Origin: UBA3537 sp965662485
GTDB taxonomy: Bacteria; Bacteroidota; Bacteroidia; Flavobacteriales; Flavobacteriaceae
Direction of reading: 5' to 3'
Assembly (NCBI GenBank): GCA_965662485.1
Contig: CBFIIL010000002.1
Coordinates: 4,177-68,176 of the forward strand
Length of the DNA: 64,000 bases
Shown here: positions 9,025-18,247 of the stretch, in pieces
How positions within the stretch are numbered: the stretch's first letter is position 1
Layout: each line of letters begins with the position of its first letter
Notes under the pieces: model-generated
The model's input: only the letters and a program-made list of their open reading frames with translations
Told to the model about the DNA's origin: nothing
Database searches by the model: none
Program-made: the position numbers and the translations under genes

Positions 9025-10470
9025 ATGGAAAAAGTTATTGACGAAAACAAACAAGGTGCATCGCTAGAATTGGCTTCAGTACAAGGGAATAGCAAAAAGT
9101 TATTCATCGAAAGCTACGGCTGTCAAATGAATTTTAGCGATAGTGAGATTGTAGCTTCAATCCTTCAAAAAGAGGGATTCAATACCACATCTCGACTTGA
9201 AGATGCTGATTTGGTATTGGTCAATACTTGCTCAATAAGAGATAAAGCGGAACAAACCGTTAGGAAACGTCTAGAAAAATATAATGCTGTTAAACGTCAA
9301 AATCCAAAAATGAAAGTTGGAGTTCTTGGGTGTATGGCAGAACGTTTGAAGAGTAAATTTTTAGAAGAAGAAAAAATAGTTGACCTCGTGGTTGGTCCAG
9401 ATGCCTACAAAGACTTACCAAACCTCATTGCAGAAGTAGAAGAAGGTCGAAATGCAGTAAATGTCATCTTATCCAAAGAAGAAACATACGGCGATATTGC
9501 TCCAGTTCGATTGAATTCCAATGGTGTTTCTGCGCTTGTATCTATCACTAGGGGTTGCGACAATATGTGTACATTTTGCGTCGTCCCATTTACAAGAGGC
9601 CGTGAACGAAGTAGAGACCCAAAAAGTATTATTGATGAAATCAATGATTTAGCTCAAAGAGGGTTCAAAGAAGTTACTTTGCTTGGCCAAAATGTCGATA
9701 GTTTTCTGTGGTATGGAGGCGGAATGAAAAAAGACTTTGCTAAAGCTTCGGATTTGCAAAAAGCTACGGCTGTTGATTTTGCAGCTCTACTAGAACTTTG
9801 CGCTAAAGCTCAACCGAAAATGCGTTTTCGCTTTTCGACTTCAAATCCACAAGATATGTCTTTGGATGTCATTAAAACAATGGCTAAATACGATAATATT
9901 TGCAACTATATTCACTTGCCAGTTCAGAGTGGCAGTAATACCATACTGAAAGCGATGAATCGCCAGCACACTCGCGAAGAATATTTTGAGTTGATTGATA
10001 ATATCAAAACACTATTACCAGACTGTACAATTTCTCATGACATCATCTGTGGCTTTCCAACAGAAACAGAAGAGGACCATAAAGACACATTAAGTCTTAT
10101 GGAATATGTAAAGTATAGTTTTGGTTACATGTTTTCCTATTCTGAGCGCCCAGGCACACTAGCTGAACGCAAAATGGAGGATAATGTTCCTGAAGAAATC
10201 AAGAAAAGACGTCTTAGTGAAGTTGTAGAACTGCAACAAAAACACAGCTTGTATAGAAGTCAAGAATTTTTAAATCAAGTAACAGAAGTTCTTATTGAGA
10301 AAACATCCAAAAAATCTGACGCTGAGTGGTCGGGTAGAAATCCACAAAACACAACGGTTGTTTTTCCAAAAGAAAACTACAAAGTAGGTGATTTTGTTAT
10401 GGTAAAAATTGAAGATTGTACCAGTGCTACCCTGAAAGGAAAAGCTATTGGATATTCAAAAAACATGTAA
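9025..10470 (+). CDS. miaB: tRNA-2-methylthio-N6-dimethylallyladenosine synthase MiaB
   Basis: MiaB is a radical-SAM enzyme that adds a methylthio group to i6A37 of tRNAs reading UNN codons. With the ATG at 9025 the protein has 481 residues. The N-terminal UPF0004 domain has Cys ligands at C33, C69 and C103. The radical-SAM motif CxxxCxxC is at C178, C182 and C185 (RGCDNMCTFC). A C-terminal TRAM-like domain follows. An in-frame ATG at 8950 would add 25 residues, but a strong promoter lies at 8957-8989, downstream of it. The sigma-54-type regulator follows after 3 bases, so the two are probably co-transcribed. It needs two 4Fe-4S clusters, which the suf operon in this window could supply. Confidence 0.97.
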   Translation: MEKVIDENKQGASLELASVQGNSKKLFIESYGCQMNFSDSEIVASILQKEGFNTTSRLEDADLVLVNTCSIRDKAEQTVRKRLEKYNAVKRQNPKMKVGVLGCMAERLKSKFLEEEKIVDLVVGPDAYKDLPNLIAEVEEGRNAVNVILSKEETYGDIAPVRLNSNGVSALVSITRGCDNMCTFCVVPFTRGRERSRDPKSIIDEINDLAQRGFKEVTLLGQNVDSFLWYGGGMKKDFAKASDLQKATAVDFAALLELCAKAQPKMRFRFSTSNPQDMSLDVIKTMAKYDNICNYIHLPVQSGSNTILKAMNRQHTREEYFELIDNIKTLLPDCTISHDIICGFPTETEEDHKDTLSLMEYVKYSFGYMFSYSERPGTLAERKMEDNVPEEIKKRRLSEVVELQQKHSLYRSQEFLNQVTEVLIEKTSKKSDAEWSGRNPQNTTVVFPKENYKVGDFVMVKIEDCTSATLKGKAIGYSKNM

Positions 10471-10473
10471 CAT

Positions 10474-11736
10474 ATGGAAACTGTTCAATCTATAAAACAA
10501 CGCTTTGGGATTATCGGAAACGACAAAGGTCTTAATCGCGCTATTGAAAAAGCAATTCAAGTAGCGCCAACAGATATTTCTGTATTGGTTACTGGTGAAA
10601 GTGGTGTTGGAAAAGAAGTTGTGCCAAAAATAATACATCAACTTTCGCATAGAAAACATGGAAAATATATTGCTGTAAACTGTGGTGCAATTCCAGAAGG
10701 CACCATTGATAGTGAGCTTTTTGGACACGAAAAAGGAGCGTTTACAGGAGCTACACAAACACGGTCGGGATATTTTGAAGTCGCCGATGGGGGTACTATT
10801 TTCTTAGATGAAGTTGGCGAACTTCCTCTTACCACACAAGTCCGCTTATTGCGAGTGCTAGAAAATGGAGAATTTATAAAAGTTGGATCGAGTAAGGTTC
10901 AAAAAACAGATGTCCGTATTGTAGCAGCAACAAATGTCAATATGTTTGAAGCCATCGAAAAAGAAAAATTTCGTGAGGATTTGTATTACCGACTGAGTAC
11001 CATAGAAATTCCTATTCCTGCGCTACGCAAAAGAAAAGATGACATCCATTTGTTATTTAGAAAATTTTCGAGCGATTTCGCATTGAAGTATAAAATGCCA
11101 ACTATTCGTTTAGACGATAATGCTGTTCAATTGCTTCAAAACTATCGTTGGTCGGGAAATATTAGGCAATTACGAAATGTTGCCGAACAAATTTCCGTTC
11201 TAGAATCCTCAAGAATGATTGATGCTAACACTCTAAAAACTTACCTTCCAAATTTTGGAAATCAACTTCCAGCAGTCATCAAAAAAGAAAAAAACGAAGG
11301 AGATTTTAGCACAGAACGCGAAATTTTGTACAAAGTTCTTTTTGATATGAAAAGTGATTTGAATGATCTCAAAAAACTGACAATGGAATTGATGCAAAAC
11401 GATGATTACAAGGACGTTCAAGAAAAAAACGAACATTTAATTCAAAAAATATACAGCGATCAATCACCCAGCAATACTTCTCAAAAAGAAGAAGTTTTGG
11501 CGCTATCAGGACATAGAACCAATGAACCTGCAATTGAAATTGTTGATTCAAAAGAAAAATTTGATTTTATTGAAGATGTTGAGGAAGAGGAAGAAACACT
11601 ATCTTTACATGACAAAGAAATAGAATTGATAAAAAAATCTCTAGAGCGGCACAATGGCAAACGAAAACTTGCCGCAGACGAACTTGGAATTTCGGAACGT
11701 ACACTGTATAGAAAAATAAAGCAATATGACTTATAA
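10474..11736 (+). CDS. Sigma-54-type AAA+ transcription regulator without receiver domain
   Basis: This 420-residue protein has a central AAA+ domain and a C-terminal Fis-type helix-turn-helix (KLAADELGISERTLYRKI, last 25 residues). Walker A is GESGVGKE (41-48), the sigma-54 contact loop GAFTGA is at 88-93, and Walker B is GGTIFLDE (106-113). The AAA+ domain starts almost at residue 1, so there is no N-terminal receiver, GAF or PAS domain. It should remodel RpoN-holoenzyme at -24/-12 promoters, with control through partners or expression rather than its own sensor. A linker of about 120 residues rich in charged residues (280-395) precedes the HTH. It sits between miaB and lptE with overlaps or tiny gaps. 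Confidence 0.9.
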   Translation: METVQSIKQRFGIIGNDKGLNRAIEKAIQVAPTDISVLVTGESGVGKEVVPKIIHQLSHRKHGKYIAVNCGAIPEGTIDSELFGHEKGAFTGATQTRSGYFEVADGGTIFLDEVGELPLTTQVRLLRVLENGEFIKVGSSKVQKTDVRIVAATNVNMFEAIEKEKFREDLYYRLSTIEIPIPALRKRKDDIHLLFRKFSSDFALKYKMPTIRLDDNAVQLLQNYRWSGNIRQLRNVAEQISVLESSRMIDANTLKTYLPNFGNQLPAVIKKEKNEGDFSTEREILYKVLFDMKSDLNDLKKLTMELMQNDDYKDVQEKNEHLIQKIYSDQSPSNTSQKEEVLALSGHRTNEPAIEIVDSKEKFDFIEDVEEEEETLSLHDKEIELIKKSLERHNGKRKLAADELGISERTLYRKIKQYDL

Positions 11737-12238
11737 AATGCTACGCACAGTTTTTTTGTTTGGAGTTTTCGCTACATGCGTTGGTTGTGGCGCATATTCA
11801 TTTACAGGAATTTCAATAGATAGCAACACCAAAACATTTCAAGTCAATTATTTTCAAAATACAGCCAACTTAATTGAACCTGGAATTGAACGCGATTTTA
11901 CGCTAGCACTTCAAGATATAATATTGAATCAAACCAATTTAGACCTTGTAAAATCTAATGGCGACATTATTTATGAAGGTGAAATTGTAGAATATAGAAT
12001 TGCTCCAACAACAGCAACCGCCAACAATACGGCAGCTCAGAACAGGTTGACAATTTCGGTAAATGTTCGTTTTATCAATACAAATGATGAAGAAGCTGAT
12101 TTTGAAAAACGATTTTCATTTTTTTATGATTATTCAGGAAGCGCACAACTTGTTGGGTCCCAAAAAACAACAGCCATTACTGAAATTTACGAACGTTTAA
12201 CACAAGACATCATAAATGCTTCACTAGCTAATTGGTAA
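11726..12238 (+). CDS. lptE: LptE-family LPS-assembly lipoprotein
   Basis: This 170-residue lipoprotein has a hydrophobic leader ending CVGCG (C21), followed by GAYSFTG, typical of the Bacteroidota LptE family. LptE plugs the LptD barrel and helps place LPS in the outer membrane; lptD is not in this window. The rest has the expected small alpha/beta layout, with the IVEYRIAPTTATAN and RLTISVNVRF segments. The first ATG (11726) overlaps the regulator gene by 11 bases. A second in-frame ATG at 11738 starts just after that stop codon and also gives a proper signal peptide, so the start is uncertain by four codons. Confidence 0.8.
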   Translation: MTYKMLRTVFLFGVFATCVGCGAYSFTGISIDSNTKTFQVNYFQNTANLIEPGIERDFTLALQDIILNQTNLDLVKSNGDIIYEGEIVEYRIAPTTATANNTAAQNRLTISVNVRFINTNDEEADFEKRFSFFYDYSGSAQLVGSQKTTAITEIYERLTQDIINASLANW

Positions 12239-12240
12239 TA

Positions 12241-13068
12241 ATGAATACATTGAACTTTACAAAATTATTGCGTTCGCCTTCAAAATTGAAGAAAAAACAT
12301 CTGGCTTCAATTGAATCACTGATTAAGGAATTTCCGTATTTTCAATCCGCACACGCATTACATCTAAAAAGTTTAAAATCTATTGATAGTTATAAATACA
12401 ACAAAGCATTAAAAACCACTGCGGCCTATACCACAGATCGTAGTATTTTGTTCGACTTTATTACATCTGAAGCATTTCTTCAAAATATTATTTCTGAACA
12501 AATAAAAAATAATCACGAAGGTCTAAAAACACTTGAAGTAACTGACTATCAAGATATTTCAAATCATTCTAAAAGAGAAGAGTCACTGCTTAAAATGGGG
12601 ATTGATTCTACAGATGAAATTAATGAAGGTGATGACTCAAACCCTAAAGCTGCTGAGATATTAAATCTTGGAGCACCATTAGAATTTAATAAAAATGACA
12701 CACTTTCTTTTGTACAATGGCTACAATTGACAAAAGCAAAACCAATTGATCGATCGAAAAACAAGAAAGAAACTTCTTCAAAACAATCAAAAAACTTTGA
12801 TTTGATTGATGCTTTTATCTCAAAAAATCCTAAAATAAAGCCTGTAGAAAAAGAAGGAATTATTGAGAACATTGCCGAGCAAAGAACAGAAGAACCAGAA
12901 CAATTGATGACCGAGACTCTTGCACGAATTTATGTAGAACAAAAAAACTACGAAAGAGCCATTCAATCCTACACTATTTTAAGTTTGAAATATCCAGAAA
13001 AAAGTGGTTTATTTGCAGTCCAAATCAAAGCAATACAGCAATTACAAGAAAAAAATAAAAACTCATGA
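12241..13068 (+). CDS. Conserved helical protein, function unknown (TPR-like C-terminus)
   Basis: I do not recognise a named function. The 275 residues start MNTLNFTKLLRSPSKL at an ATG directly after the lptE stop; a TTG nine bases upstream is in frame but unneeded. The N-terminal third is helical (KLKKKHLASIESLIKEFPYFQSAH). The middle is charged and low in complexity. The C-terminus has one recognisable TPR-type repeat (ETLARIYVEQKNYERAIQSYTILSLKYPEKS). No signal peptide or membrane helix is seen, so it should be cytoplasmic. It overlaps secG by 4 bases (ATGA), so the two are translationally coupled. A link to envelope export is inferred only from its lptE and secG neighbours. Confidence 0.75.
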   Translation: MNTLNFTKLLRSPSKLKKKHLASIESLIKEFPYFQSAHALHLKSLKSIDSYKYNKALKTTAAYTTDRSILFDFITSEAFLQNIISEQIKNNHEGLKTLEVTDYQDISNHSKREESLLKMGIDSTDEINEGDDSNPKAAEILNLGAPLEFNKNDTLSFVQWLQLTKAKPIDRSKNKKETSSKQSKNFDLIDAFISKNPKIKPVEKEGIIENIAEQRTEEPEQLMTETLARIYVEQKNYERAIQSYTILSLKYPEKSGLFAVQIKAIQQLQEKNKNS

Positions 13069-13418
13069 GTACGTTTTCAATATTTTTGGTATTAATAGTC
13101 ATCGTCGCATTTTTATTAGTCGTAGTGATTATGGTACAAAACCCAAAGGGTGGAGGTCTATCTTCATCATTTGGCGGTGGCGGTGGCCAGCAACTCGGTG
13201 GTGTCAAAAAAACAACAGATTTTTTGGACAAGAGTACTTGGGCTCTTGCAACTCTGCTTTTGGCACTGATTTTACTTTCAAATGTTGCAATAGGTAGTGG
13301 ATCTAGTAGCAATCAAGAATCAAAGGCATTAGATTCAGAAAGTACAACAGTACCAGCTGCTGAAACTCCAGCAGAAAATATCCCTTTGGATGAAGAGTCT
13401 AGTGAGGACACAGAATAA
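13065..13418 (+). CDS. secG: Protein translocase subunit SecG
   Basis: SecG is the small subunit of the SecYEG translocon in the inner membrane. The 117 residues have two membrane helices (about 5-25 and 58-75). Between them is the hallmark loop MVQNPKGGGLSSSFGGGGGQ, followed by the conserved TDFLDKSTW. The tail after the second helix is acidic and rich in Ser, Glu and Thr, a common extension in Bacteroidota. The start codon overlaps the preceding stop (ATGA), so this gene closes the miaB-to-secG operon. A hairpin with a T-run follows at 13439-13468. Confidence 0.95.
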   Translation: MSTFSIFLVLIVIVAFLLVVVIMVQNPKGGGLSSSFGGGGGQQLGGVKKTTDFLDKSTWALATLLLALILLSNVAIGSGSSSNQESKALDSESTTVPAAETPAENIPLDEESSEDTE

Positions 13419-13438
13419 AATCTGAAGAAAAAATATTT

Positions 13439-13468
13439 AAAAATGTCAACACTTAGTTGGCATTTTTT
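13439..13468 (+). terminator. Rho-independent terminator after secG
   Basis: A 12-bp stem (AAAAATGTCAAC with GTTGGCATTTTT, one G-U pair) closes a 5-base loop and runs into a T-stretch. It separates the miaB-secG unit from groES-groEL, which has its own promoter at 13480-13512. Confidence 0.75.
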
Positions 13469-13479
13469 GTTACTGAAAG

Positions 13480-13512
13480 TTTGTCAGTCTTATTTCTAAT
13501 GGCATAATTTTG
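13480..13512 (+). promoter_or_regulatory. Bacteroidota-type promoter of groES-groEL
   Basis: TTTG at 13480-13483 and TAATTTTG at 13505-13512 are 21 bases apart, matching the -33/-7 consensus. The predicted start near 13519 gives a leader of about 28 bases. I saw no CIRCE inverted repeat between this promoter and the groES ATG, so HrcA control is not supported by the sequence. Confidence 0.7.
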
Positions 13513-13546
13513 GTAAATATTAATTCAAATATTAAAAAACAATCAT

Positions 13547-13822
13547 ATGGCTTTAAAAATTAAACCTTTAGCAGATCGAGTTCTAGTGGAACCAATGGCT
13601 GCTGAGACCAAAACCGCTTCCGGAATTATCATCCCCGATAACGCCAAAGAGAAGCCACAAAAAGGAAAAGTTGTTGCCGTAGGAAGTGGCACAAAAGACG
13701 AAAAAATGACCGTAAGTGTTGGTGATACTGTATTGTATGGAAAATATGCTGGTACAGAGCTAAAACTTGAAAGTCAAGATTATTTAATCATGCGAGAGAG
13801 TGATATTCTCGCTATTGTTTAA
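13547..13822 (+). CDS. groES: Co-chaperonin GroES
   Basis: The 91-residue protein is a full-length GroES (Hsp10), the lid of the GroEL folding chamber in the cytoplasm. It starts MALKIKPLADRVLVEP, carries the mobile-loop region ETKTASGIIIPDNAKEKP and ends ESDILAIV, all typical. It is 20 bases upstream of groEL and shares its promoter. Confidence 0.98.
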   Translation: MALKIKPLADRVLVEPMAAETKTASGIIIPDNAKEKPQKGKVVAVGSGTKDEKMTVSVGDTVLYGKYAGTELKLESQDYLIMRESDILAIV

Positions 13823-13842
13823 TTCATAAAAAACCAAAAAAA

Positions 13843-15474
13843 ATGGCAAAAGATATACAATTTGATGTAGATGCACGTGATGGCCTAAAAAGAGGTGTTG
13901 ACGCATTAGCAAATGCAGTAAAAGTAACACTTGGACCAAAAGGTCGAAATGTGATTATCAGTAAAAGTTTTGGAGCACCTCAGGTAACCAAAGATGGTGT
14001 TTCTGTTGCAAAAGAAGTAGAATTAGAAGATGCCCTTGAAAATATGGGGGCTCAAATGGTAAAGGAAGTTGCCTCAAAAACCAATGATTTGGCTGGTGAT
14101 GGTACAACAACAGCAACAGTTTTGGCGCAAGCTATTGTGAAAGAAGGGTTAAAAAATGTGGCTGCTGGTGCAAATCCAATGGATTTGAAGCGAGGTATTG
14201 ACAAAGCCGTTGAAATCATTGTTGCAGACTTGGAAAAACAAGCCAAAAAAGTTGGAAACTCTTCAGAAAAAATCATGCAGATTGCATCAATTTCTGCAAA
14301 CAATGATAAAACCATTGGTGAACTTATTTCAAAAGCTTTTGGTAAAGTTGGAAAAGAAGGGGTTATCACTGTTGAGGAAGCCAAAGGAACAGATACATAT
14401 GTAGATGTTGTTGAAGGTATGCAATTTGATCGTGGCTATCTTAGCCCCTATTTTGTTACAGATTCTGATAAAATGATTGCCGATTTGGAAAATCCATATA
14501 TTTTATTATTTGATAAAAAAATTTCCAATCTTCAAGAAATACTTCCTATACTTGAGCCTGTTGCACAATCTGGTCGCCCATTGCTAATTATTGCTGAAGA
14601 CGTAGAAGGACAAGCACTTGCCACTCTTGTGGTAAATAAATTAAGAGGAGGGCTAAAAATTGCTGCTGTAAAAGCTCCAGGTTTTGGCGACAGACGTAAA
14701 GCAATGCTAGAAGATATTGCTATTCTTACAGGCGGAACTGTAATTTCTGAAGAACGTGGTTTTTCTCTTGAAAATGCAGATTTAGATATGCTTGGAACTG
14801 CTGAAACAGTAACTATAGACAAAGACAATACAACGATTGTTAATGGTACAGGAAAAGCAGCTGACATCAAAGCACGAGTGAACCAAATTAAAAGCCAGAT
14901 AGAAAGCACTACAAGTGATTACGACAGAGAAAAGCTTCAAGAACGTTTGGCTAAATTAGCAGGAGGTGTTGCTGTACTTTACGTTGGTGCTGCCAGTGAA
15001 GTTGAGATGAAAGAAAAGAAAGACCGTGTAGACGATGCACTCCATGCGACTCGCGCTGCAGTTGAAGAGGGTATTGTTGCTGGTGGTGGTGTAGCACTTG
15101 TTCGTGCTCAAAAAACATTAGAAAAAATCAGCGACGTTAATCTTGATGAAGTTACTGGAATTCAAATTGTTTCGAGAGCTATAGAAGCGCCATTGCGTAC
15201 TATTGTAGATAACGCTGGTGGCGAAGGTAGTGTAGTCATCAACAAAGTCCTTGAAGGAAAGGGCGATTTTGGTTATGATGCCAAAAGTGATGTCTATATT
15301 GATATGCTAAAGGCAGGAATTATTGATCCAAAAAAAGTAACTCGTGTTGCTTTAGAAAATGCAGCATCTGTTGCGGGTATGATTCTTACTACTGAATGTG
15401 CTCTTGTAGATATTAAAGAAGATGCACCTGCAATGCCGCCAATGGGCGGTGGCGGAATGCCAGGAATGATGTAA
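13843..15474 (+). CDS. groEL: Chaperonin GroEL
   Basis: The 543-residue protein is a complete GroEL (Hsp60), the ATP-driven folding chamber. The ATP-binding region has TLGPKGRNV near residue 30 and AGDGTTTATVLA near residue 85. The C-terminus is the usual Gly-Met tail (MGGGGMPGMM). It forms an operon with groES and ends at a strong bidirectional terminator shared with the convergent HMA-domain gene. Confidence 0.98.
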   Translation: MAKDIQFDVDARDGLKRGVDALANAVKVTLGPKGRNVIISKSFGAPQVTKDGVSVAKEVELEDALENMGAQMVKEVASKTNDLAGDGTTTATVLAQAIVKEGLKNVAAGANPMDLKRGIDKAVEIIVADLEKQAKKVGNSSEKIMQIASISANNDKTIGELISKAFGKVGKEGVITVEEAKGTDTYVDVVEGMQFDRGYLSPYFVTDSDKMIADLENPYILLFDKKISNLQEILPILEPVAQSGRPLLIIAEDVEGQALATLVVNKLRGGLKIAAVKAPGFGDRRKAMLEDIAILTGGTVISEERGFSLENADLDMLGTAETVTIDKDNTTIVNGTGKAADIKARVNQIKSQIESTTSDYDREKLQERLAKLAGGVAVLYVGAASEVEMKEKKDRVDDALHATRAAVEEGIVAGGGVALVRAQKTLEKISDVNLDEVTGIQIVSRAIEAPLRTIVDNAGGEGSVVINKVLEGKGDFGYDAKSDVYIDMLKAGIIDPKKVTRVALENAASVAGMILTTECALVDIKEDAPAMPPMGGGGMPGMM

Positions 15475-15493
15475 AACATCACATACAACAATA

Positions 15494-15524
15494 AAAAAAG
15501 CGCTTTTTCTTAAAGCGCTTTTTT
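15494..15524. terminator. Bidirectional terminator between groEL and the HMA-domain gene
   Basis: A perfect 13-bp inverted repeat (AAAAAAGCGCTTT with AAAGCGCTTTTTT) closes a 5-base TTCTT loop. T-runs occur on both strands, so it can end groEL on the plus strand and the HMA-domain gene on the minus strand. Confidence 0.9.
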
Positions 15525-15538
15525 ATGTTTAAAATCTA

Positions 15539-15898
15539 TTATTTGGATTCGTGATCTTCTCGAATTTCTTCATCTCTATATTTACAACACGGATGTAGTC
15601 CATCGTATGCCTTATCTGTGGCTTTTAGTGTCTTTGTATCATGGCCAACAGATGCTATTTTTGAATTAATGGTCTCTAAATTAACTTTTCGTTCGTCATA
15701 TATGAGACTCAAATTGTGAGTTTCAACATTCCAAACAGCCGATTTTACTCCTTTAGTCTTTAGACAGGCTTTTTCTATTCTATTTTTACACATCATACAA
15801 ACACCATCAACTTCAATAGTGGCTTTTGCATTTTTGTTTTGAGCATAACCTATTGATGATATCATCAACAATAAAATCGTAAATTTTGTAAGTTTCAT
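15539..15898 (-). CDS. Secreted heavy-metal-associated (HMA) domain protein
   Basis: This 119-residue protein has a signal peptide (about residues 1-19, ending IGYAQ) and one HMA ferredoxin-like domain. The metal motif is VCMMCKNRIEKAC (C34, C37, C45), a variant of the usual MxCxxC. The C-terminus adds an HPCCKY motif (H102, C104, C105). It is therefore probably a periplasmic or exported soft-metal binder, most likely for copper or a similar ion; the metal is inferred. It starts 11 bases downstream of the TonB receptor gene and is the last gene of the three-gene minus-strand unit. Confidence 0.85.
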   Translation of the reverse strand: MKLTKFTILLLMISSIGYAQNKNAKATIEVDGVCMMCKNRIEKACLKTKGVKSAVWNVETHNLSLIYDERKVNLETINSKIASVGHDTKTLKATDKAYDGLHPCCKYRDEEIREDHESK

Positions 15899-15909
15899 AA
15901 TATATTGTT

Positions 15910-18150
15910 TTAGTTTAATTTAAATCGTATTCCAGCATAATACATACTACCAAAAATTGGACCATAGATAAAAGTACTGTCAAAGTTTGCGCCAAATGGA
16001 TTGTTAGCACTCAAAATCGGATTATCCTGTCTTACATTTGTAATATTTTCTCCTCCAAGATACATTTCAAACTGATTAGAAAGCACTTTTGTAAGCTGAG
16101 CATTCAGTGTTGAAAATGTTGGGGAATGGGAATTCAAACGAAATACCTCTGGACTTTGTAAGGTTGACGAAAAACGCTGCTTTCCTATCCAATTACAGGT
16201 TACATCAAATTTCCAAAACCCTCCTTTTGTTGAAGGCTTTGTTTCGTAGGATGCATTAGCAAATAAACGGTGATTTGGTATCAATGGTTTTTCCAACATT
16301 CCACTTTTATATTGTGTTTTAACATCATAATATTTATAGGCCAATTTGAGATCCAATCGCTCTAATGGCGTGTAGCTAAACTCCACTTGAAAGCTATTTG
16401 CAAAACTTTCGCCGTCAAGATTATAAAAATTAATTTCTGTAGGGGTTTCATAATCTACAACCACTTGATTTTGAAAATCTGTTCTATAAAAATCAATATT
16501 TATATCTGCTTTTCGGTTAAATATCTGAAAGCCTTGCAAAAATGAAATCCCATAATTCCATGCAATTTCAGGATTTAGTCCATAGATATTACCCCCAGAA
16601 TTTTGAATATTTATAATTCGCGATGAGGCAAACAAACGTTGGTTTTCTGCAAAAATACTGGCTGCTCGCTTACCACGTCCAAATGAAAATCGCAATGCCG
16701 ATTTTTCCCATGGTGTATAGCGTGCATGAAAACGAGGGGTAACAAAAGTACCTAGTACGTTATGATGATCTACCCGAATACCAGCTGTTAAGTTAATAGC
16801 ATCTAAATTATCAAAAGTATATTCAAAAAATCCTCCAATAGAGTTTTCTCTTCTTGAATAATCAATTGTGCTCACTCGTTCATCATAGGTGTCATGAGAA
16901 AAACCAATCCCAGTTTTTATTTTATGACGAGAATCGCTAATAATCGAATTATAAACCAAGCTGACATACACACTCTTTTGGTTTATGTCATAGGTTCTGT
17001 TACCAAAATAAGAATTTTGATTATGCCCGCTGTATGCTGCTTGTAAACCCAAACTTTGATAGGGAATTTCAGGATTGACATACCCAAACTTTCCAGAAAA
17101 TTCAAGACGTTTAGTATTCACTTCGCTCCCCCAAACAGTATTTCCAAACTTATGAATATTGGAATCGTAATTTATTTGTCCAGATTGCTTTTTATCGTCC
17201 AAAAATCGAAAATTAAAAAAACTAATCAGACCTTTTCTGGGATTGGTGTATTGCCAACGGTTCATAACATTAATTTGATTACCAACAGGTAAATCCAAAA
17301 ATGTATCTCGGTTATTATCAAATTTTTCGCCTCGCTTATCGCCATGAATATATAGTCCTGTACTCCATTTTTCGTTCAATTTTGTGTTGAAATGAGTATT
17401 GAGTTCCAAACGACCATTAATTGAGCCATATGCATTTACAAAAAACTTTTTATCTGTTAAAGGTTTAACAAGTTCAGCATTAATTTGACCAGCGATACTT
17501 TCAAAACCATTGGTAACGCTTCCAGCACCTTTTGTTACTTGAATACTCTCGACCCAGGTTCCAGGTATAAAGCTAAGGCCATAGGTTTGTGCTGCTCCTC
17601 TAATTGATGGCACATTTTCAGTAGTGATTAATATGTAGGGGCTTGTTAGTCCCAACATTTTAATTTGTTTTGTTCCAGAAATAGCATCCGAAAAATTAAC
17701 ATCAATAGATGGATTAGTTTCAAAGCTTTCCGAAAGATTACAACAAGCAGCTTTTAGCAACTCTTTGCTACTGATTGTTGTAATATTTTGCGATGCAATA
17801 TAAGACGTTGCAGACGCTTTTTTTCGTGTTGTTACCGTTACCTCCTGCAAATCATCGGTGGGCTGCAAAAGAATATGAATAATTGTATTCGGATTTTTTA
17901 CATCTATTGTTTTTGATTTATAGCCTACGTAGCTGATGATTAATCTTTTGTATGAAGATTCGTAAGGCAATGTAAAATTGCCGTCAATATCAGTGATAGC
18001 GCCCACTGATGTGCCGTCCCAAATGACATTGGCTCCAGGTAACGGCAGGTGTTTTCCTTGTGGGGAGGGCTCCATAACCATACCTTTGATTTCGTCTTGT
18101 GCAAAAAACAAAGTTGGTATGAAATATAGTATGATGAATAGGATTTTCAT
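15910..18150 (-). CDS. TonB-dependent outer-membrane receptor with CarboxypepD_reg domain (metal-linked)
   Basis: This 746-residue protein has a signal peptide, an N-terminal CarboxypepD_reg-like domain (about residues 20-98; GANVIWDGTSVGAITDIDGNF), a plug and a large beta-barrel ending in an aromatic-rich strand (YYAGIRFKLN). TonB-dependent receptors import scarce ligands across the outer membrane. The plug begins with the unusual motif AACCNLSESF (C136, C137), which I associate with a conserved Bacteroidota subfamily. No SusD partner is present. Its neighbours are an HMA-domain protein and a HYC_CC_PP-like protein, so a metal or metal-chelate substrate is likely. The substrate itself cannot be read from sequence. 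Confidence 0.88.
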   Translation of the reverse strand: MKILFIILYFIPTLFFAQDEIKGMVMEPSPQGKHLPLPGANVIWDGTSVGAITDIDGNFTLPYESSYKRLIISYVGYKSKTIDVKNPNTIIHILLQPTDDLQEVTVTTRKKASATSYIASQNITTISSKELLKAACCNLSESFETNPSIDVNFSDAISGTKQIKMLGLTSPYILITTENVPSIRGAAQTYGLSFIPGTWVESIQVTKGAGSVTNGFESIAGQINAELVKPLTDKKFFVNAYGSINGRLELNTHFNTKLNEKWSTGLYIHGDKRGEKFDNNRDTFLDLPVGNQINVMNRWQYTNPRKGLISFFNFRFLDDKKQSGQINYDSNIHKFGNTVWGSEVNTKRLEFSGKFGYVNPEIPYQSLGLQAAYSGHNQNSYFGNRTYDINQKSVYVSLVYNSIISDSRHKIKTGIGFSHDTYDERVSTIDYSRRENSIGGFFEYTFDNLDAINLTAGIRVDHHNVLGTFVTPRFHARYTPWEKSALRFSFGRGKRAASIFAENQRLFASSRIINIQNSGGNIYGLNPEIAWNYGISFLQGFQIFNRKADINIDFYRTDFQNQVVVDYETPTEINFYNLDGESFANSFQVEFSYTPLERLDLKLAYKYYDVKTQYKSGMLEKPLIPNHRLFANASYETKPSTKGGFWKFDVTCNWIGKQRFSSTLQSPEVFRLNSHSPTFSTLNAQLTKVLSNQFEMYLGGENITNVRQDNPILSANNPFGANFDSTFIYGPIFGSMYYAGIRFKLN

Positions 18151-18247
18151 TATTATAAATTTAGAATTATTTTAAAAAATTCGGGGATGCACAGTACTGC
18201 ATAGAACAAACCCCCAAATTGAATTTAGAGGTGGAAAAAACTCTAAA

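Noticed and set aside
13004..13312. Open frames of 97 (plus) and 95 (minus) codons across secG
   Set aside because: They overlap secG in other frames; secG has the full family signature, and the shadows have none.
18151..18247. Short ATGCA/TGCAT hairpin between the HYC_CC_PP-like gene and the TonB receptor gene
   Set aside because: Only 5 bp with no T-run, and the downstream gene is on the same strand, so a terminator is not supported.
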